Assembly: GCF_002443255.2 (NCBI RefSeq)
Contig: NW_019211457.1
Span: forward strand, 35,718,105 to 35,782,104
Length of the DNA: 64,000 nt
Reading direction: 5' to 3'
Source of the DNA: Varroa destructor
Lineage: Eukaryota; Arthropoda; Arachnida; Mesostigmata; Varroidae
Shown piece after piece: positions 24,454 to 37,740 of this stretch. A model generated the notes under the pieces. The model was not told where the DNA came from and ran no database searches. It worked only from the letters and a program-made list of their open reading frames with translations. Made by a program: the position numbers and the translations under genes. Numbering within the stretch: the first letter of the stretch is position 1; every line of letters starts with the position of its first letter.

Positions 24454-27400
24454 GTTCAATAAACATACAACAGTACAAAAAGAAACCTTCACATGCCATA
24501 CATAGTAAATCCAATGCTGACAAATCCATGTATTGTCTGTATTTACAAATCTGTTGCTTTTCCATTTATTGATTCCCTATTGCTTATTATCATCTACGTA
24601 CCCATTCTACTAACATATCTGCAAACGTATCACGCCGTTAAGCTAAACTTCCTCACATTTGAATCGACATCGATTCCTTATCGATGAGTTATTACCTATT
24701 TCACTAAGTATGTGGTAACACACCAGAAAAAAATGTGTCTGCCAAGTTGCCAAGAAGGAGCTGTCACATTGCCAGCAGAACTTTTTGTACCTCGTGGAAG
24801 ATCTACAATGGTAAGAATATTTCATAGTCACGATAACATTCGAGGCGAAGCTAATACGCGTGTCCCTGTTTGCGTGAAACGCACTGCGTGAGCCAAAGAA
24901 TAACCCCCTCCCATTCTTCCTCTTTTGAGGCAACACGCATTTCAGCACTTCATTGAAGACTATATGATCAGGAGCCAATCCTACTGATCTGCACAACTGT
25001 TCACCATCATTTCTATAGCGAGCAGAAGGCTTTGGCCGCAGATCCCTTCGATGCGCTTTGAGTTGTCTGACAATCACGATACTTTTTTTAACATACGCAT
25101 TTGAAGGTGCTACTTACCCATCATTCTGCTTGTAGCCAACATCAAGAGCAAATATTTTACAGGATATATTTGTGACGTACGATCATTTAGGCTTTATTGT
25201 CAACGATGGTGTCATTTGTGCCACGTACAAATGTACCCATGAGCCAAAGAAAAGCGCTGAAGTAAGGGGGAACTGAAGGTAGAAAAAAAGGCCACGTTCT
25301 ATATGGATGTCCATCTAACATCTTCTAGTTGCATACACTGGGGAAAAGTGGACCAAATGTCTACTAACTTGCTATGGGACGTATGTGCATATGGGTTCGT
25401 GACTGGATTCATATAGCTTAGAACAATGCCACTTTTCTCATGGAAGACCAAAGGGAAGATCAAAATGATTCTGAAGATTTTCGATGCCTCCAAAACGAAT
25501 AGGCAAAGCTTAGTATTACCCCAGTCTCGATCATGTTTGCTTCTCCTCAAATATTTGACAATTTTTTATAACTAAGGAACAAACGATTTTCATATATTTA
25601 ACAATATTATATGCCATTTGAGATACGTTGAATATGCAGGCACTGTTCTACGGCTAGTAAAGCCTCTCTGTATTTTGACGCTATATATTCAAAATGCTGC
25701 TAAATGTACCCTAATTTTAATGTATTTTATTTATTAAACAGCACGTTCTCTAAGCGAGTAAGCTTGCTGCGTTGCGTGGGGCTATATAATTATTAATAGT
25801 GCGAAAGTTAAGGCTTCTTTTTATTTAATCATTTATTCGGTAGAATAAATATTGTTATTCCGTTAGAAGTTTGATGATCTAAAATCGATAATTTGGTTTT
25901 ATTTTTTGCGACTTCACGCGTAAGTTCGAATAGAGTCTTTCTCTGTCATACAGCCATTCATAACTGTAGTAGTGATTACTTGAAATGCATACGCTAGTAT
26001 TTTTAGTTTCAAGATTTTTACTTTTGCCTGCTCTATGAATCTCTAGCCAGCTGCAGTAGTCTCTGACTTTTTAATTACTCGATTTTGGTAGTGCAGTTAT
26101 AAAACATAAGTAATAACGATTTTGTTGAAGGCTTTCATGTGTATTTTGCCTACAAGCAATGTTATATGAAAATTGTTCAGTTGAAATTCAAGCAGCTTTA
26201 AAAGTCGAAGTGGTAGCAAAAAAAGGTAACAGAGGTCTCTGATATGATGATATTAGGGATTTACTAACGGATTAAATGCATAGCCAATGTATCACGTTGT
26301 GATAAACATATTTTTTTTAATATATAGAGAGACAATATCCGTATCCGTGTTATGGATTTTTAAAAAATTAATATCGTGCATAGGTAGCAGTAGTTCTTGC
26401 ATCTTCTTTGTATCACAGTTTGACGTGCTCGTTTGCTAAAGGGATCACTTTTTCTATATTCGGATATTGAGGATTATCGCTGCGTTAGCATATACATATC
26501 AGCACTAGAAATGACTATGAACGAATAAATATAAACCTGCGGATATCATTTAAAATTTACTATCAATGCGGTAATAATAAAAAAAAAAATGTATTACCCA
26601 AAAATATTGTGCCATTCAGTTATTCTATTAAACGTTACAGTGAAGTGTACTTATAAATCGAAGACGATCAGGAAGCCTTTTACTGAGATATATACAAAAA
26701 GGATCCGGTTTGACAATACATCGATGGTATGCCAAGTTACGATTAAAACTAGACAAAGACAAAACCCATATGCGGCTTTACCTGCTTGCTACAAGCATTA
26801 AATATTTTGACATAATTTCATTCAGCTTCACCAACGAACTTTTTGCCGTATGCAAATTTGAGTCTTCATATTCTTAGCATGGTCTAAATAGTGTCGTTAA
26901 TGGCATCACACTCTCGATCTTCGATCCTGAGAAGAACGTCCGAGAATAGTTGATCTCCCGCCGAGTTATATGCGTCTGTGTAGTCGATGCGTCGTTCACC
27001 TGTGTGCGAGGTCGTTCTTATCCAGCGACACGGGAGAATACGCCCTGCAGCGCCCTAGTGATGGCATCACCATCGTCGCAGTCGGTGATACCATCAGTCT
27101 TCAAATAACCGAACAATTTTCCCTTTACCCTTCGCTTGTTACCAGGTCCATGGACTGGCCCCGTACCGCGTCACTGCGTGACACTCCAATGGCGTTTCCT
27201 GCAGCGGTAGGCAGCCGCCGTGTTCAACATTTGGACAAGACAGCATAGGCCGAGATGGCTTTCAGGAGAGAGGACCGCGACAACGTTGTTGTTTCCCAGT
27301 GATATCACCGCCTCTCTAAGTTTCCCTTTGCCCCTCGGCGTCCATCCGTTAGCTTCGACTAGCCAAACCGTTCCCGGTACCCGGCAAGTCAATAGTAAAC

Positions 27401-27619
27401 CTAGAGAAAACCAGTAAGGCTTCAGTCTTATGAGTGTGGTCCTCAGTATATTCCTTGTACATGGGAGGGCAGGTATCTGCAGTATACTCACATCCCTACT
27501 GTGGTGATCCCAAAGGAAAAGCGATTGGCACCGATGACCACCAGCATAGCCGGCATACGACAGGCAGGCTGCCAGCATCGCTTTATGGGTAGTTGGTAGT
27601 TAAGGGGAAAAGTAAGGGA

Positions 27620-28600
27620 CCGATCAGGAGTAAGGATAGCACCGGGGAGGAATGTATGTATATATATAGGGTTTTGTGGGCTACTTGTGGTGGCGATGGT
27701 GGTTCGTGAAGCGAAAGAGTCACGCCGGCTCCATGCCGCTACCCTCACCACTCACAGACTCCTCATTGTGCGGTGAGCGAGCGGAATAACCCCCGTCCAA
27801 CTAAGGCACCCACACGCACGCTCTGACTATCCGTCCTTCCGCTCCCGGTTCTTGAACTACGACTCGCCTAGTTGCATTCACGATAGCGACTAGTTCGTAA
27901 AACAAGTTTGCAAGCTGGCCACGGTTTCTCTAATTATTCAATTACGCCTCGTGTGGCTTTTTTTATATTTCTAAGAAAATCCTCCAGGTCGACGGGTGAA
28001 CTGATAGGTAAGTCAAGGACAAATCGTCCATGTTTTAATAAATGTGGCAGCCTTGTTTGTTTTGGGGCAGAGAAGGGTAGTACGATAAACAAACAGTTGA
28101 TATATGTACTGCCTACCTCAATATCGGCGTTCTGATGGAAACAGAGGCAGAACGAACGGCCCGTGGGTGGGTTGATTGCGTGCAAGCGCAAGCGGTTTCG
28201 TCGAAGAACCATCGAATTCACTTGCACAGAGTGAGTTGGCCGATGGGGGCTTCGGGGCTATATTGGGGGTATGGGGGCACCAGCACAGAGCGTAGAGTAG
28301 CAGCGATCGATGCGAAGGCCGCAGCCGACTCACGCCGAGCGGCGCAGGCCGACTAGCAGGAGCGCCCAGACACGCTCACTCACTGCACGAGCTGCTCAGC
28401 AGCGGCAGCTCATTCACTACTAGGCATCCAGAAAGAGACCCAAGAGTAGCTAACGGCTGTGGCGGCGGCATTAACGCTGCGCCGCGTCCCTCCTCCAACG
28501 CAGGAAACTCCGCATCCTCCGCGTCGTCTTTGCGTCGTGAGCTCTACTTGACGATTGACTAGCTGCTCCCAGTTACCTATTGTAACAAGCACACTGGGCG
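27620..28600. promoter_or_regulatory. GC-rich, promoter-like block upstream of the BED zinc-finger gene
   Basis: Base composition changes sharply to GC-rich with many CpGs. A TATA-like TATATATATAGG lies at about 27657-27668, and a donor-like GCG|GTGAGCG at about 27768 could end a non-coding first exon. Several frames are open on both strands, as expected of GC-rich DNA. It is the most plausible promoter and 5' UTR of the gene beginning at 28925. Inference only. Confidence 0.35.
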
Positions 28601-28924
28601 TTTCGCACTCTCAACACGATACACCACTAAGCTAACAGATTTCATCCTTAACGCCTTCCGTTACTCCACCCAGACAGATCATATCATATCGCTGCATCAT
28701 TTGGGAATAGCTACTGTAAGTGTGAAGTAATTTACCCGATAAGCTACCCCAATTTTGCCACACCACATCCCCGCCCGCTTACAAGTATCATTGAGTGAAA
28801 TGTGTTACGTGCCAAATGCAAAGAAGGGAAATATGCTCTCATATGTGCTAGCTAGTTAAATTGCGCCAAAAACGTATCGGATTGACATGTGGTGAGTGGT
28901 TCAAAGGAGGATGCGTGTTCGGAA

Positions 28925-30034
28925 ATGAGCGTTACCACTGTACCTATGACGCTTATTACGCCAGTGCCGCCTGCCGTGACGCAGGTGACCGTTGGGGCTA
29001 ACGACGGTGGAGGAACTGCCGTAGATCCCTATTCGAAAGATGCAATCAATCAGCTCTTTCGTCGACAGCCCCAACGTTTCAAGTTTGTTAGCAAGTTTAA
29101 CGCCAAAAGTGTGTCATGGAAGGACTTCGAGCTAGTCTACCTCGACAACCGGCTCAAGGACTTTGCACGTTGTGTGCACTGTAAAAGCTTTGTAACGTAT
29201 TCGAGCAAGAAAGGCACCGGTGGCATGCTACGTCATCGGTGCGTCGGCAAAGATGGCCCAGTGCAAGGGGAAACCCCAGCCAAAAAAATTAGTCTTGCTC
29301 CAAAGCCGCTCACGATCGTTACTGCGCCACGTACACCAGGCCAGCGTCCCGCTGGCCAACTGTGCACTCTGCTCAATTTGCAAAGCCATCCAGGCCAGCC
29401 AGGCAATATACAGACGATAATCTATAATCCTGATCAGGGCAACGTGCTCAACCTTCAGAACCTCACAAAGCTCGGTTTGGCCGTACAAGCTGTCAAGGCG
29501 GGAACTACAGCGTCCGCAGCCGCTGTCTCGGGAACAACGAGTGCAACACCTACAACTACCGTATCGATAACGAAGGTCGAGCCGAAACCCGAAGTGAAAC
29601 AGGAGGTGAATAGTATAATCAAGGCAGAAAGCGCAGAGGTTGCCATCAAAGAAGAGCAAGCACCCATAGATGAGGTCGACGAAGCAGATGGAACCAATAA
29701 TAACAACAACGACGACGTTGAGCAAATTGTATCCAATGTTGAACTAAACGAAGACGTCAGCTACGGGGAGCCGTCTTGCGATTCCGAAGACGAAGATAAT
29801 TGTCAAGCGGACACGCGCAATTCAGATTATGGCCTTATATCGGCTCCGGCAGAAGTTCAGCTAGCGGACCTGCAGGTAAAGCACGAGCTCGAGCAGCATA
29901 ACGCCCGAATGGAAGTATTCCGCCGGCAGCTCGAGGTGGCCGACCTACAAAAAGAGTTCTGGAAAACCAAACTTAAAGCACTAAACAAGAGTTCGAAGAC
30001 GTCTGAGGATGACGGAATACATTCGGATGACTGA
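28925..30034 (+). CDS. BED-like (hAT-type) zinc-finger protein, intronless
   Basis: The protein has 369 aa in one exon. The start is the first in-frame ATG (28925); an in-frame TGA lies at 28883-28885. Residues 64-106 form a BED-type finger: W65, F68, C83-x2-C86, then H104-x-C106 in L-R-H-R-C, with G-T-G-G-M-L before it. This H-x-C ending resembles the DNA-binding finger of hAT transposases. Residues 185-215 are Ala/Thr-rich. Residues 220-245 carry three sumoylation-type sites (VKQE, IKAE, IKEE), and a fourth (VKHE) is at 318-321. Residues 245-300 are acidic, and 311-352 form a heptad-like helix (ADLQVKHELEQ through DLQKEFW). There is no transposase catalytic domain. Expected role: a nuclear DNA-binding regulator, possibly a domesticated transposon finger. 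The exact ortholog is not recognised. Confidence 0.8.
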   Translation: MSVTTVPMTLITPVPPAVTQVTVGANDGGGTAVDPYSKDAINQLFRRQPQRFKFVSKFNAKSVSWKDFELVYLDNRLKDFARCVHCKSFVTYSSKKGTGGMLRHRCVGKDGPVQGETPAKKISLAPKPLTIVTAPRTPGQRPAGQLCTLLNLQSHPGQPGNIQTIIYNPDQGNVLNLQNLTKLGLAVQAVKAGTTASAAAVSGTTSATPTTTVSITKVEPKPEVKQEVNSIIKAESAEVAIKEEQAPIDEVDEADGTNNNNNDDVEQIVSNVELNEDVSYGEPSCDSEDEDNCQADTRNSDYGLISAPAEVQLADLQVKHELEQHNARMEVFRRQLEVADLQKEFWKTKLKALNKSSKTSEDDGIHSDD

Positions 30035-30859
30035 TTATCATAAGTCATACTAGGTTTCGGGCTTGTTTTGATTATTTGCTCCAACAAGCTTGTATGATCC
30101 TACCAATTCATGTGATTTAGGAAAAAGCATAATAACGGTAATACAAACCTGTGTGTGTACACGTGCCAAAAAGTACTGCGATGGGATCAGAGAAGGGATG
30201 GAATCTATTTAACAGTCTATCAGCATAGCATATTAATAAGTACGCGCCAAAAGGTGGAAAGGATGATTTTGACTACGCGCCATTGTGCCATAAGGCAAAC
30301 GAATCCATAAGGGCTAGTATGCCATCATCACAAGATTTAAACAAGTAGTCATTTTGCAATATTTAAGTGTTTAAAGCACAATTGTTTTCGCCTTTGTTCA
30401 TTACTTCTTTTTTAAATGCTTCGTTTCCCGTTGACGGCCGAGTGCTATGAATTTCTAAAAAGCTTTTTTGCTCACTAACGTCCATTAGTAAATTTCGATC
30501 TCGAATTGAGGTTTTCGAAAATTGATATATTGTTTCTCCTAACATAACATTATATATAAAATTAACAAGTTCAAACTGTAATCAATAATCACGTTTTAGG
30601 ACTTTACTGAATATTTTCTTTGTTAGCTTTTTAAATTCGTTCTTACCTTCTATTTGGTTTCTATTTCTTGCCCGATGATTTCTATATTAGGTATAATCTG
30701 TATTTTATAAAATCCTACAATAGTCGTATTTTAAAACGTCCATACATCCACCTTGAGACCGAATTCGAGGTAAAAATATGGTTGCAACTAAGCGATGATT
30801 ACAAAGTTGCAGGGCAACGAAAGGGCTTCCCGACGTTATATAACACTTAATAATCTGCA

Positions 30860-30951
30860 AATAAAAAATTGGACAAACAAAGCACTACACAAAAGAAACG
30901 ACCTTTTCTGCACCGAACAAAGCAATCAGGGTACAGACTAGAAGTAATAAA
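30860..30951 (+). terminator. Candidate poly(A) signals for the BED zinc-finger gene
   Basis: AATAAA occurs at 30860-30865 and again at 30946-30951, about 0.8-0.9 kb after the stop codon. Either would give a long AT-rich 3' UTR. Confidence 0.4.
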
Positions 30952-30999
30952 GGCTGAATCTCCAAACGCTGACTAAGCGAGGCAAACTCGAACCCAATT

Positions 31000-33900
31000 T
31001 GATTGCAAAATCAATGAGCTGAGTTATGAAACTTGGGTAATACTAACAAAAAGGCCAACACATTGAAAAAATAGTATTCACTACGACAACTGAACATAAT
31101 GTGTCATGTGCAACCGAACAACATTTGTCAGCAAATGTGATATATATATATATATACTGGTGTAAATAAATATTTAATAATATAGTGTACATAAAAACAC
31201 GATTCTCTTTCTTTTTTCTCGTTTGGCGAAAGCATTGAAGCAGCTTCTGGTCGCCTGGCTGACCACGAACGAAAGAAATACGACATTCATTTACTGTATG
31301 GTAGATCATAGCAGAGTTCTTGCAGTATCAGTAGATGGTCCTCCATCTGAAGTAATCACCAGCTATAACTAATTAAGCGATTATAATTATTTATTCCTAC
31401 ATTGAAAAAAAGCTAAAATAAACAAACTATGATTCGCTATCAAGTATCGAACGCCTATTTCATGCTGTTAACACTTTAAAAGATCGCGTCATCTCCTGCA
31501 TCGTGTATCGCACGTTCGCTAACCTCCCAGCGTATTGCTTTGAGTCCAAGTTCTTAGAAGTTAAAATTGATAAGTGATTTTTCTAAACTATGCTTTTAAA
31601 ATGCAGCTCATTTTCCCTTTTAGCTCTAGTCGGCAAAAAACTTATTAAATGAATATTTTTTACATAAAAACAACTCGCTTAGACTAAGATGAAATAGACT
31701 TCTGACGATTAATTAGAGAATGCTCTATATCAGTACAATACACACTATAACAAATTATATTGTAGAATTTGGTATGTTATACACTGCACGCAAAACAAGT
31801 AGGTAAAACATGAATCAAAATCGTCAAAAAAAGGTCAACTCAAGTACAAATAGCTTAGTGAGCCTCAGTGTACTACTTTCTCTGCTGGTCCATACAATCT
31901 ATCATAACCTACACTACCAGATGACAAAGTGCCCCGTTCTGTGAAGCCAGAAATTGTCATTCAAGTATTTTGGTGAATTTTCGAGTCCTTTAAATCTAAA
32001 CCTTATAGAGGGTCTTTTAGCTTGCTTCATGGAAACCTTCTTTGGTTTTTCAGGAGCCACTTGAAGACTGGAAACAATGTATAAAATCGATTTGGGGTAA
32101 AAAGGAAGCCTTTAATTTTCGTAAGCGCGAGAAAACGTTGCATAATAGCTGGCCTTCGTTCAAATTCCGACAATGATTTTCGTTATAACGAGTTTGTTTT
32201 TGTTGTAGCAAGAAATTACTTTTGTCGTTGCAAGATAAACGCATGCCCGCTACCATAAACAGCCCGCTAACACGTTTACGGATTTGAATACCTCACCCTG
32301 CATGAGGTGAGCCAAAGGTCTCTTAACAACTTGAAAAGTCACTTACTAGTTGTAAAGTCTTCTTGTTAGTTTGGTTAATGTATCAAAAAATGCACACAAG
32401 ATTGCAAGGGGCGAGTTGGATTGAGCAACACAATGTACGAGAAGAGAGATTTCTGTATTCCTATAATGCTACGTTATAGGTATACAAGAGGGTGTTCTGA
32501 TATTAGTAAATAATGTTATTTGACTGATCACAGTAGACAATTTTGTAGCTGTCCTATTTCAGACATATACAAATGATCTGGCATCAGATTATTATAGGAT
32601 TATAGAAATGATATTTACGTTTCCCTTTGCTTGGATAAAGCTAGTCTTTACTGCAGTAGTTGGCATACGTTCTGCCTGACGGATGTTAAATGAGTGCGGA
32701 CTCCCATCTACTAGAGGAGTCAAGATGCTTTGCGCTCACCCTGTACGCATCTCATGTATATCTATATATAATACTAGGTTGGAATTATGTTTCAAATAAT
32801 AAAAGTTAGTTATTTTTCGAAAATCCGCCACTTTCCAAATCCGACACACAAGATAGCGCCATTTTGGCTCTCATTAGAAAACAAGATTAGAATTGATGGA
32901 ATTGAACTTATACCGGAATTCATATACACGTCTGCGATCTAAAAGGACGTAATCAAAGAATTCTGCATTATGACCAAAGAAGACTCTTGAATCTTCGTCT
33001 GCAAATGAATTATTGACAACGAATGAATCATGATGGCAACTAACTACCCGAAGTTGGACCTTGTCTGAAAAATAACCAAATATGTATATCTGTATGAGGA
33101 CTTAAAATGTACGTCAATGCAAACGAATTTTCTTTAATTTCACTTCGTTACCATGTTAAAAAATATCCAAAGCGAAACCAAAAAGACCCTTGTTAGCCAA
33201 ATTCGTGTAAGCTTAAAGACATTGTTTATACCTATGAAAAGAAGGCTCGAAATTACGGCGTAGGGATTGGTAAAATGCACATCTGATCGCATACATAATC
33301 CTCTAATTTTTTTTATAATGATTTCTTCTCGAACTCTTTGAACTAAAAGAAGCGTTAGAGTTTTCGATGTTTACGATTACGGTCGATTAAATACATTATA
33401 TGATCAATGAATTCCAAATGACGATAGAGATTATTGGACCTAGAGGACCTAAATAGATTTAGGCATCTTATAGAGCCATATACGAAGAAGTAAGAACATG
33501 TATCCATTCGTCGCTGATAGGAAACATTGACAACAATGAACTGTAATGCAGTGCATTCCGCTAACTATCCAAGTGCAACGTCGGTATAGTCATAGTGAGT
33601 ACCTATGTCTTTTTTAACTACGGACAAATTTATAACAATGATAAGCTGTAATTCTAAGCCGCTTATAGACTACCATGGATATTCTTTTAAATGCTAGCTG
33701 GCATTGTTATCGTTAGCGTGTATAAAACGAAACCAATAGTTTTGGACATATACATAGCGACGACTGGCTCGCAGGCAAAATCTCCCATTAGCAAAGTCTT
33801 AGTTATATAACAGACAAGCCAAGGAAAAACTAAGTTCTTATATTATTATAGTTCATATATAGCTTTAAGAAGATTTGCTGAACTGTAGTACGACTGCAGC

Positions 33901-35700
33901 CAAACGAGTTCTTAGGGTACGCTCCTGTAATCTGCTCGCGAAGTGCGAGATGAAATTGATGTAAAAAGTTGCATCAGTAGAACAAAGCCCAATCAATAGA
34001 CGCTCAAGTCGTGTGCGGTGCTTGTCATTATAGCTTTTGTTGCGTTATTACGTTTAGGTTATATATGGATTCGGTTATGTTCGGATTCTTATATATATTC
34101 GCTGCAGTTCTCATAAAGAGCTCAATGTCGAAATATAAAAACATTTGTAAGTGCTATTGCTAACTTTTTGCTGTTACCCAATTATAGTAAAATCAAGCAG
34201 GTCTCTTCCAGGCCATTCAAGCAGTCCATCCTGCAAGCGAAGCTATGAGCAGCCTTGGATATTCGACGTTATGATAGCATGCGTATATGCAGGTTTCCTA
34301 AGTCTAATTAGTGTCGTTTTGGAGGACATCATTCAAAATAAGTCATACGTACATTAGGAAACCGAATGCACTCCTTATTTATAAGGTAGTATTATAGTCG
34401 TAGTTTACTTTGGCGTGCACCTAGTAAGGCCTTAATAATACCAGGACGCGAACCGCCGACAACCACTGGAAATGCAAGTCTCCCATGCCAAATTTATGGT
34501 GTTAAGACCAAGGTTTTGGCGCCGCTATGACAATTTGCTTAATCAGTTGAATTTAAATCCAGTCTTTGATTATTCGGTTGTATTCCCGGTCATATATCAA
34601 CCATATTCTATGTTAACTACCGGCCGCTCTTGTACAATTGAGCGACTTACACAGTTTGACAAGCTATTTTTTTAAACGGCTTAAATTGTTTAGTACTTGA
34701 AGTAATCACTATGCTACCTCAGACCGTAGCTCATGCGTAGCACAGGTAAAATGACAACAATGAAGTTCGGTAAGTAAGATGTTTGCCAACAATTTGGGCT
34801 TTACAAATGAATACTATGTTGTTTCTGTTTAACTATGCTTGTTTTTTTGTTATTTTGAATAGCAGCTTGTGACTAGAACAAAGAAAAATACATATTATTT
34901 AATATAGCTTCGAAGTATCCTTCCTTATTACTTACATTACCTCAGCAAACTTTCATGTGGCCCTTCTTATTACTTAGCAACGCTCTAAAAGCGTTTTGGT
35001 AGCTATATACATACCGATATTATTTATGGCTTTTTCGGACAAATCGCCATTTATACCAACAAGCTTCACTATTGTATATAGGCAAGTAAAACGAACTTCT
35101 GTGCAGTGAAGTCGTTGCTCAAACTGTGGCCCCCGACTCCAGCAGTTACTCCAGTTTGCAACTTGACGTGGTCCTGCACCGTTAGTCGTTTGTCCTTGAA
35201 TTAAAAACAAATCGATTATTGACTAATACCTTAAAATTACTTCGTTATGTACAGCAACTGTCATTGTCCAAGTAGACTTTTTTTTTTTTTTTTTAATCTA
35301 ACAATGGTATTGAACTAAGTTAAATTTGACCATGTCATCTAGTGAGACCTAAGCGCCGTAACGGAATAGGTTAGACCTATTGAATAGGATTTTGTAGGTT
35401 GAACACAGCATTGATAACCTAAATTAATAAAAAACATAGTTTTGAAAAATGTTGGAATTTTCGGCATTGTATGATTTCTGTCCTATCCGACGGATATTTC
35501 AGGTTCCCACCTTTATTTTAGTCATAAATTTCTATAGATTTATGGGTTTGTTTGTCAGTTAAGAGCTAAAATGAGGTCTCCTGACGCTGAAAGGTATTAG
35601 TATTTTTTACGTACAATATGGACATAATCCTTGATGATTTGAATACTAGAATAGATAGACCAAACGAGTTGCGGACAATTATGTTTCTTTAGAAAAGTTT
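31000..35700. other. Intergenic stretch without recognisable genes
   Basis: AT-rich; only short open readings without motifs on either strand. It holds a short (TA)n tract near 31140 and a T17 run at 35278-35294. Confidence 0.5.
35278..35294. repeat. Poly(T) run, 17 nt
   Basis: An uninterrupted T17, possibly the poly(A) tail of a minus-strand retroposon, though no element body is recognised next to it. Confidence 0.6.
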
Positions 35701-35719
35701 AGGTTTGACATAATTACGG

Positions 35720-36300
35720 ATTTAGTATCTTCTAGATCTAACAGCCGATGGGGTCGTCTGTGGACTTATATTTAACGAACGCCCATAGAGATCAAGTCCA
35801 GTTCACGAGGCTTAATAATTCACTTTTTCTATATATGCCGATGACCTTGTTCTGTATAGCTTGAGTTGACACCACCTTCCAGAAATATGTTGATAAATTG
35901 AGTTTAGTCGTCGACTTGTGAAAGATAAATGCCATTAAGTCTCTTCACGGAGATCTTCTTCTAAAGACATTTCGGTTCTGCAAGAAGGTGGTTCAGTACG
36001 TTGATTCCTTTACTTTCTTAAAGATAACACTGCACCCACTGGACAGTCATTCAAAGTACATATTATCCAAAAAAACATGAACTCTAGTGGTAGCTGCAGC
36101 AATAAAGGACCTGAACACGTTCATACTACAAACAGCCCTACCCTGTTTCGACTTAGAAGAAGCCCTGTGCGTCGCGTTGAAATACCGTTAATCGGGAAGC
36201 ACCTCAAGATCAATCAACTCCGCGATTTCGACCGCGTGAAACTGGCCTTTTACGCCTGGGATGCAGCCTGAAATTTTTCATTTCAGCAAAGAATGGTCTT
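35720..36300 (+). mobile_element. Degenerate LINE reverse-transcriptase fragment
   Basis: At 35834-35845 the plus strand encodes Y-A-D-D followed by L-V-L-Y-S, the catalytic box of non-LTR reverse transcriptases. About 200 bp further on, a S-F-K-V-H-I block occurs where LINE thumb regions have a similar KYLG...F..HI motif. The frame is broken by several stops and shifts, so it is a fossil. A similar block recurs near 38.5 kb. The LINE clade cannot be named by eye. Confidence 0.5.
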
Positions 36301-36849
36301 GTATATTTGCTCGCCAACACGCCACTATTCGCCGAACAGCTCAAGAAACGATTTCAGTTTTCCAACACAAAAGCTTACTGGGAACTTCAAGAGAGAGAAG
36401 TATATAGAATAATCTACATTGATCCGAATTTTTACCTGACGGAAGCGTTCTATTAGAATTATAGCCTCAGCATTAGCCACCGCGTTGTGACTCGCGATAA
36501 CATCTATAGGTATCTCCATGTTGTGTATTAAACATCTGTCGACCACGACCCCAGACGATCGCAGACACGAGGGTTTAAATCCCTGACACTGTATTCAGCA
36601 TTATTCAACAGCTTTTTTTCGCAAAATACTGGCGCGTTCACATTAGCCAGACATCACAAGGTCCGTATCACAAAAGAGACAACTACAATGGTATGCTCAA
36701 ATGATATTTCACAAAGAAGCATCTACGTTTTCCAAGCATTCACCTCTGAAATAAATCAGTCACCATTGTATTGATATCACATTATGTCATATTAATTTAG
36801 CCAAGATAGTTCAATTGAAATTTCAACTATATTAACTACACATTTCGAG

Positions 36850-36998
36850 TTCCACATCGGGTACCGCCGTTGGGCGTTCTATAATGCGGCTGGCTCCTAG
36901 CTCGAAACAAAGTGTCTATTCTGGGACTTGGACTTATACCATCCAACATGCCTCCGGACAACTATAACGCAAACACGTTATCCACTACGCTATTACGG
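36850..36998 (-). mobile_element. tRNA-derived SINE-like element, copy 1
   Basis: On the minus strand, 36993-36968 reads ATAGCGTAG-T-GG-A-TAACGTG, an A-box-like pol III promoter. It shares 23 of 25 bases with the plus-strand copy at 39702-39726. Both copies have ACGCCCAA(C/T)GGC about 110-120 bp downstream. The B box in this copy is decayed (GGTATAAGTCC). Confidence 0.55.
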
Positions 36999-37394
36999 GG
37001 ATGCCATACGACCATTATAGAGAAGCTGGGCTGTTAACTTGGCACTTATTTGCGGCATTCGCAATCACACTACGTACTTGAGAAAAGCAAATGACCGGAT
37101 GCCTAATAAGAAGTAGTAAAATTGTACCGCTTTTTTTCAAATGACCAGAACCCTAGCAACGATCGATATAACAGCCTCCTAACTACAGCCCTCAAATACT
37201 ACATCGTCCCAAGAAGGCCACCGCCTGGCAGACTATGGTAAGACTCCTAATGTTCTCGCAAGAAAGTAATACGAGCAGAAAAATTGTACAAATTCTAACC
37301 TATTGCAAGGCTACTGGAAGCTAAAACTAAAACAGTTTTCAATAACTGTCTCAAGAGTGGCAACATCAAATTTGAAATAAAAAAAAGCAATTTT

Positions 37395-37740
37395 TTGAGG
37401 AAACAGCAAAAATGCCTTCTGCATGGCTGCGAAGTACTATTAGCTATTCCAAGCTGTTCAGTCGGCCCCGAGGGTCTACAGGCCTACTTCCAAACTATTG
37501 TCGATGCCATGTGCATTGTTGTGGTCAACATATTTTACCACACGTCTGTCTGGTTTGCCGAGGATTTCGGACGATTTGCAGGTTTCAAAGGGAAGATTGT
37601 TTTTCCCGCAGTCGAGTCAGGAATCTTCATACAAGCACGAAAAAGGCATACGGTCCTGACTGGATTCACAATGAACACGTAAAAGAAGAATTTTCGTTTG
37701 TTTATGGCTGGATAATGTTATTAAGCCCACGTATATGGTA
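37395..37740 (+). other. Open stretch within the LINE-rich region, unrecognised
   Basis: Two overlapping plus frames are open for about 95-109 codons. It lies between two reverse-transcriptase-like fragments, so it may be a further piece of the same LINE family, but I see no motif that proves it. Confidence 0.25.

Larger units (their letters stand above)
20731..27600. other. Gene-poor intergenic stretch
   Basis: I see no exon I can defend between the klhl8 first exon and the GC-rich block near 27.6 kb. Minus-strand open readings at 20835-21197, 21530-21718 and 24643-25077 carry no recognised motif or convincing splice frame. Microsatellites are listed separately. The klhl8 promoter and any 5' UTR exon should lie in this stretch but I cannot place them. 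Confidence 0.4.

Noticed and set aside
24643..25077. 144-codon minus-strand open reading with dibasic sites, suggestive of a neuropeptide precursor.
   Set aside because: No signal peptide, no repeated peptide, no amidation motif in a sensible place, and no splice context.
27171..27578. 135-codon minus-strand open reading in the GC-rich block.
   Set aside because: GC-rich DNA opens several frames on both strands here; no motif is seen.
36540..36610. GGGTTTAAATCCC, like a tRNA B box.
   Set aside because: No A box at the right distance and no cloverleaf.
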